NCBI GenBank assembly: GCA_036272195.1
Contig: DATAZE010000006.1
Coordinates: 68,207 to 132,206, forward strand
Reading direction: 5' to 3'
Source of the DNA: DASXHY01 sp036272195
Lineage (GTDB): Bacteria > Verrucomicrobiota > Verrucomicrobiia > Limisphaerales > DASXHY01
Length of the DNA: 64,000 bases
Numbering within the stretch: the first letter of the stretch is position 1; each line of letters starts with the position of its first letter. The notes under the pieces are model-generated. The model saw only the letters and a list, made by a program, of their open reading frames with translations, made no database searches and was not told the DNA's origin. Positions 24,364 to 33,938 of the stretch are shown here, one piece after another. The translations under genes were made by a program, and so were the position numbers.

Positions 24364-26433
24364 GTGAATTTAAAGGCGATTAGCGAGTGGAGCCTTTTCC
24401 GTCCAGTCATGGGCGCGGTGCTGGCCGTGCTTTGCGGTTTAATTCTGTGGGGCACACCGATTGGTGATGCCTGGGTCGATGCGAGCTACGATTATCAATA
24501 CCGCTTCGGTTCACGCGCCGTCACCAATCAGGTCGTGCTCATCCAGATGGACAACGAGTCTTACGGCGACCTTCACCAGGAAAGATACGACCCGCACAAG
24601 GAAGGTTCCCAGCCATGGGACCGGAAATTACACGCGCAGTTGCTGCAAAAACTTTCGGAAGGCGGCGCGGCCCTCGTGGTTATGGATATTTTTTTCAGCC
24701 GCCCCTTCGATACGGCCAGTGACAGCGCATTGGTCGATGCATTGCGTCGCCAGAAAAACGTGCTGTTGGCCGCCAAACAGGCGGAGGTGGTCAATCCCAG
24801 GCTCGACGGCGTACAACCGATTCTTCCCGATAAAATGTTTCTCGATGCGGCACAAACAAATTGGGGCGTGGCCTGGCTCGATCCGGACCTGGATTTGATT
24901 GTGCGCAAGCAATGGCCGTTTCCCTCGCCGGGCCCATCGACCCCCGCGCAGTCCTTCAGTTTGCCCTGGGCCGCGGCCTTGCTTTCTGGCGCGAAGCTCG
25001 ACAATACCGAACCGCGTGAACGATGGCTGCGTTACTATCATGAGGGCGCATGGACGCGGATCAGCTATCGTCACGCTTTAAAGGAAGAACCGCCCAGCCG
25101 ATTTCGCGACAAGATCGTTTTCATCGGCAACCAGCCCCAATACACAGCGCCGGACAAACCGGAACCGGATAAATTCCGCACGCCCTTCACGCGTTGGAAT
25201 GGCGAATCCGCCGGCGGCATCGATATCAACATCACCGCGTTTTTAAATCTGATGAACAGCGACTGGCTGCAGCGTCCGCCGGCCTGGGCGGAGGCAATTA
25301 TTCTCATCATCACCGGAATCCTGCTTGGCGGCGGCTTGTGCAAGTTGCGTCCGATCCCGGCATTATCGGTGGGTGCAATCGCTGCGGTAGCGGTGACTTT
25401 GGCTTCAGTTTCCTGGAGTTATTTCGGCAATGACTGGTTCCCATGGCTCGTCATCGCCGGTGGCCAGGTGCCGTGCGCATTGATTTGGGCCATATTCATG
25501 CCCGCCTTCCATCGCGTGCAGGAGACGATTACCGTCGCCTCTCTTACCAAAGCCTCACGGCCCGCAACAAAATCACCGCGGAAAACTCCCGCCAAGGAAT
25601 TGCCCGACACGCCCGATTATGAATTGTTCGATCCGCCCTTCGGCGAAGGCGCTTACGGAAAAGTCTGGATCGTCCGCAACGCCGTGGGCCAGTGGCAGGC
25701 TTTGAAAGTCATTTACCTTTCCAAATTCGACAACAACAAAGACCCGTTCGATCGCGAATTCAGCGGCATCAGTCGCTACAAACCCATTTCCGACAAACAT
25801 CCCGGCTTGCTGCGCATTGATTTTGTAACGCGGAAACGCGAGGCCTATTTTTATTACGTGATGGAATTGGGCGACGCGCTTTTTCCCGGATGGGAAAAAG
25901 ATCCTTCCAGTTACAAACCGCGCGACCTGATGACCCTGCGCGCGCAATCGCCCGGCCAGCGTCTGCCGGTGCGCGAATGCATTCGCATCGGCATCGCCTT
26001 GAGCGACGCGCTGGAATTTCTCCATCAACAAGGCCTGACCCATCGCGACATCAAGCCGCAGAACGTCATCTTTGTTAAAGGCCAGCCGAAACTCGCGGAC
26101 GTCGGATTGACTGCCGAGATCCGGCCGGAAGAGGCCGAGCGGACGTTTGTCGGCACGCCCGGATACATGCCACCGCCGCCGGAACGGCCCGGGACTGTGC
26201 AGGCAGATGTTTATGCGCTCGGAATGGTGCTTTACGTTTTAAGCACCGGCCGCGCGCCGACTTATTTTCCCGAACTCGCCACCACTCTCGTCCAGAATCC
26301 CGAACCGGCGGAGTTCTTCGCGCTAAACGGCGTCATTCTTCGCGCGTGCCACCCTGACTGCGCCAAGCGCTACAAATCCGCTGCCGAAATGCACCAGGCA
26401 TTGCTGGAATTGGAGAAGGGCAGGACCCCTTAG
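24364..26433 (+). CDS. CHASE2-domain membrane Ser/Thr protein kinase
   Basis: This 689-residue protein begins at a GTG. One N-terminal helix (MGAVLAVLCGLILWG) is followed by an extracytoplasmic CHASE2 sensor (DASYDYQYRFGSRAVTNQVVLIQMD... DIFFSRPFD... FRDKIVFIGNQPQ) and three membrane helices (about 308-390). The C-terminal Hanks-type kinase domain starts near residue 420. It has GEGAYGKVW (Gly loop), ALKVIY (Lys), HRDIKPQN (catalytic loop) and GTPGYMPPPPE (activation end). The metal-binding DFG reads DVG. Most CHASE2 proteins end in adenylate cyclase or histidine kinase, so a kinase output of this type is less common. Its substrates are unknown. The fucosidase gene follows 29 bases downstream on the same strand. 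Confidence 0.92.
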   Translation: MNLKAISEWSLFRPVMGAVLAVLCGLILWGTPIGDAWVDASYDYQYRFGSRAVTNQVVLIQMDNESYGDLHQERYDPHKEGSQPWDRKLHAQLLQKLSEGGAALVVMDIFFSRPFDTASDSALVDALRRQKNVLLAAKQAEVVNPRLDGVQPILPDKMFLDAAQTNWGVAWLDPDLDLIVRKQWPFPSPGPSTPAQSFSLPWAAALLSGAKLDNTEPRERWLRYYHEGAWTRISYRHALKEEPPSRFRDKIVFIGNQPQYTAPDKPEPDKFRTPFTRWNGESAGGIDINITAFLNLMNSDWLQRPPAWAEAIILIITGILLGGGLCKLRPIPALSVGAIAAVAVTLASVSWSYFGNDWFPWLVIAGGQVPCALIWAIFMPAFHRVQETITVASLTKASRPATKSPRKTPAKELPDTPDYELFDPPFGEGAYGKVWIVRNAVGQWQALKVIYLSKFDNNKDPFDREFSGISRYKPISDKHPGLLRIDFVTRKREAYFYYVMELGDALFPGWEKDPSSYKPRDLMTLRAQSPGQRLPVRECIRIGIALSDALEFLHQQGLTHRDIKPQNVIFVKGQPKLADVGLTAEIRPEEAERTFVGTPGYMPPPPERPGTVQADVYALGMVLYVLSTGRAPTYFPELATTLVQNPEPAEFFALNGVILRACHPDCAKRYKSAAEMHQALLELEKGRTP

Positions 26434-26461
26434 CAAAAATTGAAACCCGGCCTTTCAAATT

Positions 26462-28420
26462 ATGAATTCATCTTCTCGGTCGACCTGTCGCCCGGTCCGT
26501 TTCTTGTCGTTGATAGCGGCGTTTCTCGCCAGCGTCGGTACGATTGCGTTTTCGGCGGAAACAAATTCACTGCCGCCAACCGAAAACTTCACCCTCCCAT
26601 CCAAGGACAGTCCCGAAGTCGCTTGGTGGCGCGATTCCCAGACCAATCTCGATGAGCGGTTGGCGTGGTGGCGCGAGGCGCGGTTCGGCATGTTCATTCA
26701 TTGGGGCGTGTATTCTGGCCTCGGCAATGAGTTTCATGGCCGCCCGGGCGGCGGCTACGCCGAACATATTCAGCGAGTCCTCAAAATTCCCATCCCCGTT
26801 TATCGCAAAGAAGTCGCCGGCACATTCAGCCCGACCAATTTCAACGCCGACGAATGGGCCAGCCTTGCCAAACAAGCCGGCATGGGCTACATCGTCATCA
26901 CCGCCAAACACCACGACGGCTTCGCCATGTGGCCCACCAAGGTGAACGATTACAACATCATGGACGCAACACCGTGGAAGCACGACCCCATGAAAGACCT
27001 CAAGGCCGCCTGCCAGAAACAAGGAATTCGCTTCGGCTTCTATTATTCCCAGGCATTTGATTGGGGCGAAAAGGACGGTGCCGGAAATGATTGGGACTAC
27101 GACAATCCCGGCGGCGATAAACTCCTCGGCGGCAAAAATTGGTGGGAGACCCGCCCTGAGTTCATGGCCCATGCGTGCAAATACGTCGATGAAAAAGCCA
27201 TCCCACAATTGCGCGAGCTTATCAAAATGTATGACCCGGACATCCTGTGGTTTGATACCTCGGGCAAATTGCCGCCCTCCGAAAATCTTCGCATCATGAA
27301 AGCCGTCCGCGAAGCCAGTCCGCGCGTCGTGATCAGTGGCCGGCTCGTCGGCGGTTGGGGCGACTACGATGACACCACCGATCGCCCGGCCGAATTCCCG
27401 CCGCACGACGGCGATTGGGAAGCCATCCCCACCACCGATGAATCCTACGGCTGGAATAAATTCGATACCTCCCACAAACCGCCGCCTCATTTTATCCAGT
27501 TGCTCGCCAAAGCCGCCGCGCGTGGAGGTAACACGTTGCTCAATATCGGCCCGATGGGCGAAGGGCGCATCGACCCCAAGGATGTGGCCATCCTGAAAGG
27601 AATTGGCGACTGGTGGAGCGCGAACGGACAATCCATCCGTAGCACCACACGCACGCCGCTCGCCCCGCAGACCTGGGGCGAATCCACGCGCAAAGGCAAC
27701 ACGCTTTACCTCCACGTTTTCAATTGGCCAACGAACGGCCAACTGGTCGTCGGCGGCTTGAAGAAGAACAAAGAGGCTGAATTACTGGTTGCTTCCAAAA
27801 CCGTGCCGACGGCGGAAGAAGGAAAATTAGGTTCCCAGAAGACCTTTAACATAACCCGTCTCAATCCGCTCGATATCAGCATCGAGGTTCCGACGAATGC
27901 GCTGGATAAAGTCGACTCGGTTATCGTGTTGAATTGGGACGGCGACATTCAGGCCGACCCTCTCCGTTTGCTGCAACCCACATTTCCCATCGACACATTG
28001 CGGGCGTTTGACGGCCAACTGCACGGCGGCCTTCGTTTTGGCCCGGGCAAAAAAACGGATGACGTCGTGATCGATTGGAACAAGACCAGCCAGTTTATTA
28101 GTTGGCCCGCGCGAATTAATTCCCCCGTTGAATACGAAGTTTTCGTGAACTACGACGCGGATGAAGCCTCCGCGGGAAACACTTTCAGAGTGACCTTCAC
28201 CCAACCAGACGAGGCAAACTCGGATGCGAAGCCGGACTCATTAACGGGCGTTATTAAACCAGGCAGACAGCAAACACAATCGCTGGGCCGCATTCGCTGT
28301 GGGGCAGGGGGCGAATACATGGAAATTGTCATGACCGCGAAGGAAATCAAAAGCGGTGAACTGTTCCGTCTGCGCCGGCTGGAACTCCGCCCGGTCCAGA
28401 ATCCTGCGGCTGGAAAATAA
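26462..28420 (+). CDS. Secreted alpha-L-fucosidase (GH29)
   Basis: This 652-residue protein has an N-terminal signal (FLSLIAAFLASVGTIAFSAE). The GH29 barrel shows WWREARFGMFIHWGVYS, ITAKHHDGFAMW and FGFYYSQ. The nucleophile candidate is the Asp in PDILWFDTSGKLP near residue 265. NTLLNIGPMGEGRID marks the end of the barrel. A C-terminal beta region of about 230 residues may hold an Ig-like module and a carbohydrate-binding-like module. GH29 enzymes remove terminal alpha-fucose from glycans. It lies just downstream of the CHASE2 kinase gene and converges on an MFS transporter gene. Confidence 0.93.
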   Translation: MNSSSRSTCRPVRFLSLIAAFLASVGTIAFSAETNSLPPTENFTLPSKDSPEVAWWRDSQTNLDERLAWWREARFGMFIHWGVYSGLGNEFHGRPGGGYAEHIQRVLKIPIPVYRKEVAGTFSPTNFNADEWASLAKQAGMGYIVITAKHHDGFAMWPTKVNDYNIMDATPWKHDPMKDLKAACQKQGIRFGFYYSQAFDWGEKDGAGNDWDYDNPGGDKLLGGKNWWETRPEFMAHACKYVDEKAIPQLRELIKMYDPDILWFDTSGKLPPSENLRIMKAVREASPRVVISGRLVGGWGDYDDTTDRPAEFPPHDGDWEAIPTTDESYGWNKFDTSHKPPPHFIQLLAKAAARGGNTLLNIGPMGEGRIDPKDVAILKGIGDWWSANGQSIRSTTRTPLAPQTWGESTRKGNTLYLHVFNWPTNGQLVVGGLKKNKEAELLVASKTVPTAEEGKLGSQKTFNITRLNPLDISIEVPTNALDKVDSVIVLNWDGDIQADPLRLLQPTFPIDTLRAFDGQLHGGLRFGPGKKTDDVVIDWNKTSQFISWPARINSPVEYEVFVNYDADEASAGNTFRVTFTQPDEANSDAKPDSLTGVIKPGRQQTQSLGRIRCGAGGEYMEIVMTAKEIKSGELFRLRRLELRPVQNPAAGK

Positions 28421-28449
28421 TGTGAAACGGGCGAGAGCGTTGCTCGATG

Positions 28450-30042
28450 TTATTTTACCGCATCCGCCGTCACTGGTGCTTCGTGTATTTCTTCGAGTCT
28501 GCGCCCCGAAGTCTCCCGTCCGTTGATCCACAATGCCACCGCCGCCAGCAAGAGAGGCACAGCCAGTGAGAGCGCCGGCACAATAAAACCGGGAAAAACC
28601 GTCAGGATGACCGCAATCGCCCGCGGCCCGATCACTCCTCCAAATTTGCTGCTGCTCGCCGTCAATCCTCCGCCCGTCGCGCGCAGCCGCGTTGGATACA
28701 GTTCCACGCTATAAGGCGGCAACATCGAAATCATCCCGCTCAAGCCCACCAGCAGCATTACCGTCAACACACTCAAAAGAGTCGGGTTGTAATCGCTTCC
28801 ACTTTTGATCGTGGAAAAACCCGCCAGCACCGCGGCCGTCCCAATTGCAAACAAAACCAGCGTCCGTTTGCTGCTCCAAAATCCGTACAGCCACGAAACC
28901 ACCAGGCAACCCGGCACCGCGATCAATGCTGATTTGGCCAGCAACCGATTCGCGATTTTCCCGTCCAATTGCAAAAAATCCTGCATGATCGTTGGCAGCA
29001 TCAGCACAAACCCCCAGTTCACCAATCCCCACGCCACCCCGTAGATACACACCGCCAGCGTCATCGCCGCGTAAGGTTTGCGAAATAATTGCTTCACCGA
29101 ATGGTTCGCCGCTTCTCGCGGCGCAGAGTCCGTGGCGCGGACAAGTTGGATGCCGAAGCGCGCGAGCGTTTTTTTGGCCTCATCGACCCGCCCCATGTGC
29201 AAAAGAAAGCGTGGCGATTCCGGAATGAAACGGCTCAAAAGAATCACCAGGAACCCGGTCGGCACATTGAGCAGCCATAAAATTCTCCAGCTGAAAATCG
29301 GTTCCAGCCATGCTGCCGAACCACTCGCGGCGAGATACCCGCCCGAAGTCCCCAACCCGCCCACCAGCACCGACAACCAGCCTCGATGTCGCGCCGGCAC
29401 CATTTCTGCCAGCAGCGCAAAGACGATCGGCAGCATTCCGCCCGCGGAAATTCCCATCAGCAGGCACATGAGCAAATTCCATTTGAACGACGGCATGCAG
29501 CCGCAAATTCCTGTGCTGATAAAAATCAGCGATGCCAGAAGAATCGAGCCCCGCCGCCCCAGCCGGTCCGCCAATATCCCCCAGATGAGCGATCCCAACG
29601 TCGTTCCAATCAGCGCCACTAACGGCAGCAACGCACTTTCCTTCACGCTGATGCCGTATTCCTTGCGCATCCCCGGCAGCACGAATCCCAGCGTCGCCGG
29701 TTTCATGACATCCACTACGAGCGCAACGCCCAACACCAGCACCAATCCCCAATGTTTCCAACTCAACCGCGCATCATCCATCGAGTGAAGCTGGAATTCA
29801 GCGCTCGCATCCTTCGCCTCGTCTCGAACCGGAAATAATCCGTAAGCTGTCGCCGCAATCCCCGCTATTATCAGGAACATTCCGAAATACATCATGTTCG
29901 ACATCGGCACTCCGCTTAAATGGAAATGCTCCGCACGACGTGAAACGTAATCCGGCAGATGGCAGGATACTCCGGCCAGGATGTAAATCACCCCAAACCA
30001 GAAAGCGAGCGCGTGGCGCGTGAGACGGCTTTTTGTTTCCAC
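28450..30042 (-). CDS. MFS transporter, sugar-porter/AAHS-like
   Basis: This 530-residue protein has about 12 membrane helices plus extra N-terminal hydrophobic segments. Sugar-porter signatures are present: GILADRLGRRGSILLAS between helices 2 and 3, and PESPRFLLHMGRVDEA after helix 6. ELYPTRLRATGGGLTASSSKFG lies in the C-terminal half. The family moves sugars or organic acids by proton symport. The gene converges on the fucosidase gene and follows the Deg-type protease gene on the same strand. A sugar substrate is an inference. Confidence 0.88.
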   Translation of the reverse strand: METKSRLTRHALAFWFGVIYILAGVSCHLPDYVSRRAEHFHLSGVPMSNMMYFGMFLIIAGIAATAYGLFPVRDEAKDASAEFQLHSMDDARLSWKHWGLVLVLGVALVVDVMKPATLGFVLPGMRKEYGISVKESALLPLVALIGTTLGSLIWGILADRLGRRGSILLASLIFISTGICGCMPSFKWNLLMCLLMGISAGGMLPIVFALLAEMVPARHRGWLSVLVGGLGTSGGYLAASGSAAWLEPIFSWRILWLLNVPTGFLVILLSRFIPESPRFLLHMGRVDEAKKTLARFGIQLVRATDSAPREAANHSVKQLFRKPYAAMTLAVCIYGVAWGLVNWGFVLMLPTIMQDFLQLDGKIANRLLAKSALIAVPGCLVVSWLYGFWSSKRTLVLFAIGTAAVLAGFSTIKSGSDYNPTLLSVLTVMLLVGLSGMISMLPPYSVELYPTRLRATGGGLTASSSKFGGVIGPRAIAVILTVFPGFIVPALSLAVPLLLAAVALWINGRETSGRRLEEIHEAPVTADAVK

Positions 30043-30090
30043 GAAATTGTTGCTCTTCGAGCTATATGGCAGCCGAGCGAAGTTCGGGAA

Positions 30091-31701
30091 TTATTTCTTA
30101 GCGTTCCAGATGGCCAGTGTGTCCGGCGAACCCTGGCTGCGGATGCCGTTATCCGTCAGGATTTCGTCCGTGGCGGCTACCATCGCCGCGCGCGGGAAGA
30201 CCAGCGTTTCGCCGAGCCGATTGTCAAATTCCACACGGAGGAATTCACCCTTCGCATCGCGCAGGAGTTCCACCAGATGCGCCAGGTTCTTGACGTGCAC
30301 GCCATTGATCGCTTTCACCACTTGGTAATAGGGATCGGAGTAACCGGTGGACAGCTTATGCGGGAAGAATGGCGACGGCACCACCACGAGTTCCTCGCCG
30401 TCAAAGGCTTGTTTATCCGTGGCGCGCGCGAGCAGCGGACTGCCCATCGTGGTGAACCACATCACAAATCTTCCAGCGCGCGTGCCCGTCAGAAAGTTGC
30501 GCGTGAACATCGCGCTCGCTTTGGAAAAAACCATCGGCCCATAAATGAAATAAGACGGGTATTCGCCGTCTAGGTCGGGCATCAACAAGGGGAGATTGGG
30601 GGAAACCGGAACTTCAACAGCCATCTCCTTTTGATTACGGATGACGGTCAAAGGGACTTTGCCGTTCTTCGCAATTTTTTGCACGAGGTAACGAAAATGC
30701 ACGCGTAAGTTCGGCCCGAGCTTGATCATCCCCTCGTCATCAACCGGCGTGTCGCCAATTTTTGTAATCACGTCCCATTCCTTCAAGGGATAGCCGGCTT
30801 CCTTGCTATTGGGTTCATGGACCACAATCCCTTGAACCGATTTGTTGAGCTTGAGAAAGGATCGGAGCGCCGAGTTCTCCATCGGTTGGAATCCGTCAAA
30901 CAACATGGGCTTCCCGTCGTAATGCCCATCCTTCAAATCATTTAAAAACAAATCGATCTCTTCGGACGGAATAATGTAGCCGATATTGTCCGCCTCGCTC
31001 AGTTTGCTGAACGCCAACCCGATCATTTTGTCGCCCACAACCGCCGGACCACCGCTGTTGCCCGGATTAATGGCCGCATCCAGTTGGATTCGCAATCCCA
31101 GGACCGGAAAGTTGTACGGAGCAAATTCGATTCGCGAAACGATCCCCTTGGTGATCGAAAGGGTGGTGCCGCCTTCGGGATACCCGTAAACCATTGAAGC
31201 ATCCTTGATTTCCGGCAGTTCCTTTGCCCGCGCCAGCGGCGGATGCGTATCAAAAAACGTCTCATCATCCAGTTTTAGCACCGCGAGATCAATGCCCGGC
31301 GCAATCGCCACCACTGTCGCTCCGATTTTGTCCCCGGCCTGGTTCGCCTGGATTTCCACCCGGCTGGCGTACAAAACCACGTGCGCGTTCGATAAAATCC
31401 GCTTCCCTTCGATGACCACCCCGCTGCCAGTGACTGTATTCGGTGCTTCCTTCGTCCAGGGCTTGAAAACATCCGGGTAACGAACCGTGGAAAAAATCTT
31501 CACCACGGAATTCGCCACCGCATCAAAGTTGGTGTCGGCGCTCGCTGGCACCGCGGTTTCGGTCGCCGGTTTGATCGGTGGCGCCGTTTTCCCTTCCGGC
31601 TCTGGCGTGACATCCGCCGCTTGTGCGCACCATGACAGCAACAGCATACCTGCCATGACCATCATCCGGGTGGGTCTCAAAACACGTGAAAGTTCTCGCA
31701 T
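30091..31701 (-). CDS. Deg/HtrA-type trypsin-like serine protease with PDZ-like region
   Basis: This 536-residue protein has an N-terminal signal (MVMAGMLLLSWCAQA). The protease domain has the triad: His in RILSNAHVVL, Asp in GIDLAVLKL, Ser in AAINPGNSGGPAV. A PDZ-like region follows (GIVVHEPNSKEAGYPLKEWDVITKIGDTPV), and the C-terminal about 170 residues contain a second PDZ-like half (YQVVKAINGVHVKNLAHLVELL). The layout resembles Deg proteases of the plant Deg2/Deg9 type more than DegP. Likely role: periplasmic protein quality control. Confidence 0.9.
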   Translation of the reverse strand: MRELSRVLRPTRMMVMAGMLLLSWCAQAADVTPEPEGKTAPPIKPATETAVPASADTNFDAVANSVVKIFSTVRYPDVFKPWTKEAPNTVTGSGVVIEGKRILSNAHVVLYASRVEIQANQAGDKIGATVVAIAPGIDLAVLKLDDETFFDTHPPLARAKELPEIKDASMVYGYPEGGTTLSITKGIVSRIEFAPYNFPVLGLRIQLDAAINPGNSGGPAVVGDKMIGLAFSKLSEADNIGYIIPSEEIDLFLNDLKDGHYDGKPMLFDGFQPMENSALRSFLKLNKSVQGIVVHEPNSKEAGYPLKEWDVITKIGDTPVDDEGMIKLGPNLRVHFRYLVQKIAKNGKVPLTVIRNQKEMAVEVPVSPNLPLLMPDLDGEYPSYFIYGPMVFSKASAMFTRNFLTGTRAGRFVMWFTTMGSPLLARATDKQAFDGEELVVVPSPFFPHKLSTGYSDPYYQVVKAINGVHVKNLAHLVELLRDAKGEFLRVEFDNRLGETLVFPRAAMVAATDEILTDNGIRSQGSPDTLAIWNAKK

Positions 31702-31786
31702 CAGCCGAATGCTAGGCGAAGAGAGGAAAGGCGCAATTCAAAAGCCCCGCCAGTCGCAGAATTAATCCCGAATTTTCACCCGCGGA

Positions 31787-31815
31787 TAGTGGCACGGGCG
31801 TCTCGCCCGTGCGAA
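31787..31815. repeat. Palindromic element family A (GGCACGGGCG/CGCCCGTGC), copy 1
   Basis: The stretch TAGTGGCACGGGCG-TCT-CGCCCGTGCGAA is a 9-10-bp hairpin. It has copies at 32547-32575 and inside imuB at 38172-38200. Copies 1 and 2 share the preceding CGCGGA as well. Read on the minus strand the element encodes HGRDARAT. Confidence 0.85.
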
Positions 31816-31871
31816 CCAGGAAGTAACTCGCCCCACTTGCCTTTCGCGCCCCGGCGAATCAGCGTTTCAGT

Positions 31872-32549
31872 ATGAAGCCTCGCTTTCACGAAAAAACCAC
31901 GACGCATTCGAATCGGCGAACCGACGGTTTCGGCACGGCGGCGCCATTGATTCCACCCCGGCCCACCATCAAGAAACTTCAGAAGGCCGCCCACGATTGC
32001 CGCGCGTGTCCCTTGTGGAAAACCGGAACGCAAACAGTTTTTGGCGAAGGCTCGCGTCGCGCAAAAGTAATTTTCGTCGGCGAACAACCCGGCAACGATG
32101 AGGACTTGGCGGGCAAACCGTTCGTCGGCCCCGCCGGGAAACTTTTGGACAAAGCCCTCATCGAGGCCGGCATCCGGCGCGACGAAGTTTACGTGACCAA
32201 CACGGTCAAACACTTCAAATGGGAACCAAAAGGCAAACGGCGTCTTCACAAAAAGCCAAGCGGAAAGGAAATCGCCGCCTGCCGCCCGTGGCTCGAAGCC
32301 GAATTGGACGTTTTGAAACCGAAAGTGCTGGTCTGCCTCGGCGCGACCGCCGCGCAGGCGTTGTTGGGAAAAGAATTTCGCGTCAGCCAACGACGCGGAG
32401 AATTTGTCGAATCGCCTCTGGCCGACCACGTCGTAGCCACCGTCCACCCTTCGTCAATTCTTCGCGCGCCCGACGATGAAACCCGTCACGCCGAAATGGC
32501 TCGTTTCATTGACGACTTAAAGAAGGTCGCGAAGGTGATTCGCGGATAG
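31872..32549 (+). CDS. UdgX-type uracil-DNA glycosylase superfamily protein
   Basis: This 225-residue protein is of the family 4/UdgX type. Four candidate Fe-S Cys are present: two in DCRACPLW, one in AACRPWL, one in VLVCLGA. Motif A is GEQPGNDED and motif B is HPSSIL. The loop GKRRLHKKPSGKE matches the KRRIH signature of UdgX, whose His forms a covalent link to uracil-containing DNA. So this is probably a suicide uracil binder or a close relative. The TAG stop is part of a palindromic family A element, and another copy lies 57 bases before the start. It stands about 1.4 kb from the dnaE2 gene. Confidence 0.9.
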   Translation: MKPRFHEKTTTHSNRRTDGFGTAAPLIPPRPTIKKLQKAAHDCRACPLWKTGTQTVFGEGSRRAKVIFVGEQPGNDEDLAGKPFVGPAGKLLDKALIEAGIRRDEVYVTNTVKHFKWEPKGKRRLHKKPSGKEIAACRPWLEAELDVLKPKVLVCLGATAAQALLGKEFRVSQRRGEFVESPLADHVVATVHPSSILRAPDDETRHAEMARFIDDLKKVAKVIRG

Positions 32550-32575
32550 TGGCACGGGCGTCCCGCCCGTGCGTT
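32547..32575. repeat. Palindromic element family A, copy 2
   Basis: TAGTGGCACGGGCG-TCC-CGCCCGTGCG has the same orientation as copy 1, 760 bases away. Its first three bases are the stop codon of the UdgX gene. As a GC hairpin it may also stop transcription, but no T-run follows. Confidence 0.85.
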
Positions 32576-32630
32576 TCGGTTCTTACTAGTATAACTCCAC
32601 GTCGCCAGGTTCCAGGACCGGCTCTTCAAC

Positions 32631-33878
32631 TCATTTATCACCAAACACCGCCTGAATCGCCTCCAGGTAACCGTACCCATACTCCTTTTCCGGTTCCAGC
32701 ACACTCCCCTCGGGCCACTCATTCCAGGCATTAATTGTCACAATCTTCGGCGTAGTCGGCGCCGCCAGCAGACGTTTCTTGATGATTTTGCAAGCCTCGC
32801 GAAACGCGGCTGGGGAATTGCCCACCATCACCGGATTGACGACATAAGGTCCGGGCTTGTCCCATTTGGCATCCGGGTGCGCCCGCGGAGAATTGTCCCA
32901 ATTGATCGTCACGTTGGGAAAATAAGGCACCGGGTAGCGAGTAATCGCGTTTTCGTAAAATTTAAGATAGCCATCGCGCCCTTGAACATAATCGGACGTG
33001 GGAAACGTGCTGTAATTCAACGCGCCATAATGCACCCAGGTATAACCAGTCAAACTATCGAGCGCGAGGTCGCTGGAAAGTTTGGCCCAGTCAATGGGCG
33101 TCCCGCTCCCGGGCGAACGAGGTTCGCCCCACAGCACGGCATTGATGTGCAGACCGGGAAAGCCGGCCACGCGCGCCTTCTCACGAAAGCGGTCCAGTGC
33201 CCCCCGCGCTCCTTCCACCGAGCCAAAGCTCTCCAGAAACAAATTCATCTCGTAAATCGAGAAGTAAGGCTTGCCGTCGATCTTCCAATAGCTCGGATGC
33301 TTGAAATAGCGCGCAATCACCAGGTCGGTGATTTTGTCCCACGTCGCCAGCGTGACCTTGCCGGGATAAAGCAGCTTCATTTTATCCGCCGGATTATAGC
33401 CTTGGATGTCGAGCCAATCGTGATTGGCCCACATCAGGCAGAATTTGATGCGGTCATTATTCGTGGCCTGAAGAAATCCCCGGTCCAACGCGCCTTCCAG
33501 GTAAGGACCGTCATTGTAATAATACCAATCGAAGATGAAAGCGTTGACCCCGTAATGAGCCGCGGCGTCGATTTTTTGCGCCATGACCTTCGGGTCGGAT
33601 TCATCGCCATAGCCCCAAATTGGAACTTTAGGTTGCTTGTGGCCGGGAAAGCGCGGCTTCGCTTTTTTGATCAGATCCCATTCGGTGAATCCGGGATATT
33701 TGGCCTTGTCCCAACGCGGATCCGGATGCATGCCAGGATAATAATACGCCGCCACAGTTATTTCGGGAACCGGAGTCGCTGCCCGGCTAGGCAAAACCAT
33801 CAACAGGATCGCCGCCGAGGCAATCAGCCATTTTGAAACCCGACTTGAAAAATCCACCGCTCTGGTTGGAAGAGGCAT
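32631..33878 (-). CDS. Secreted GH99-like / WbsX-type glycan-processing protein
   Basis: This 415-residue protein has a signal (WLIASAAILLMVLPSRAATP). The start at 33878 is favoured because an upstream alternative adds a non-signal extension. Motifs of the WbsX/GH99-like (beta/alpha)8 family are clear: AAYYYPGMHPD, FIFDWYYYNDGPYLE, KPYFSIYEMN and ITINAWNEWPEGSVLEP (written TINAWNEWPEGS in the middle). Related proteins are linked to rhamnan or mannan processing. Whether it hydrolyses or transfers sugars is not settled. It is separated from dnaE2 by 60 bases on the same strand. Confidence 0.85.
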   Translation of the reverse strand: MPLPTRAVDFSSRVSKWLIASAAILLMVLPSRAATPVPEITVAAYYYPGMHPDPRWDKAKYPGFTEWDLIKKAKPRFPGHKQPKVPIWGYGDESDPKVMAQKIDAAAHYGVNAFIFDWYYYNDGPYLEGALDRGFLQATNNDRIKFCLMWANHDWLDIQGYNPADKMKLLYPGKVTLATWDKITDLVIARYFKHPSYWKIDGKPYFSIYEMNLFLESFGSVEGARGALDRFREKARVAGFPGLHINAVLWGEPRSPGSGTPIDWAKLSSDLALDSLTGYTWVHYGALNYSTFPTSDYVQGRDGYLKFYENAITRYPVPYFPNVTINWDNSPRAHPDAKWDKPGPYVVNPVMVGNSPAAFREACKIIKKRLLAAPTTPKIVTINAWNEWPEGSVLEPEKEYGYGYLEAIQAVFGDK

Positions 33879-33938
33879 AGGTGGAAAAGTGTAAGCCAGC
33901 GATGCCTCGGTCAACTCAAATTCCGTGTAACCTGGCGT

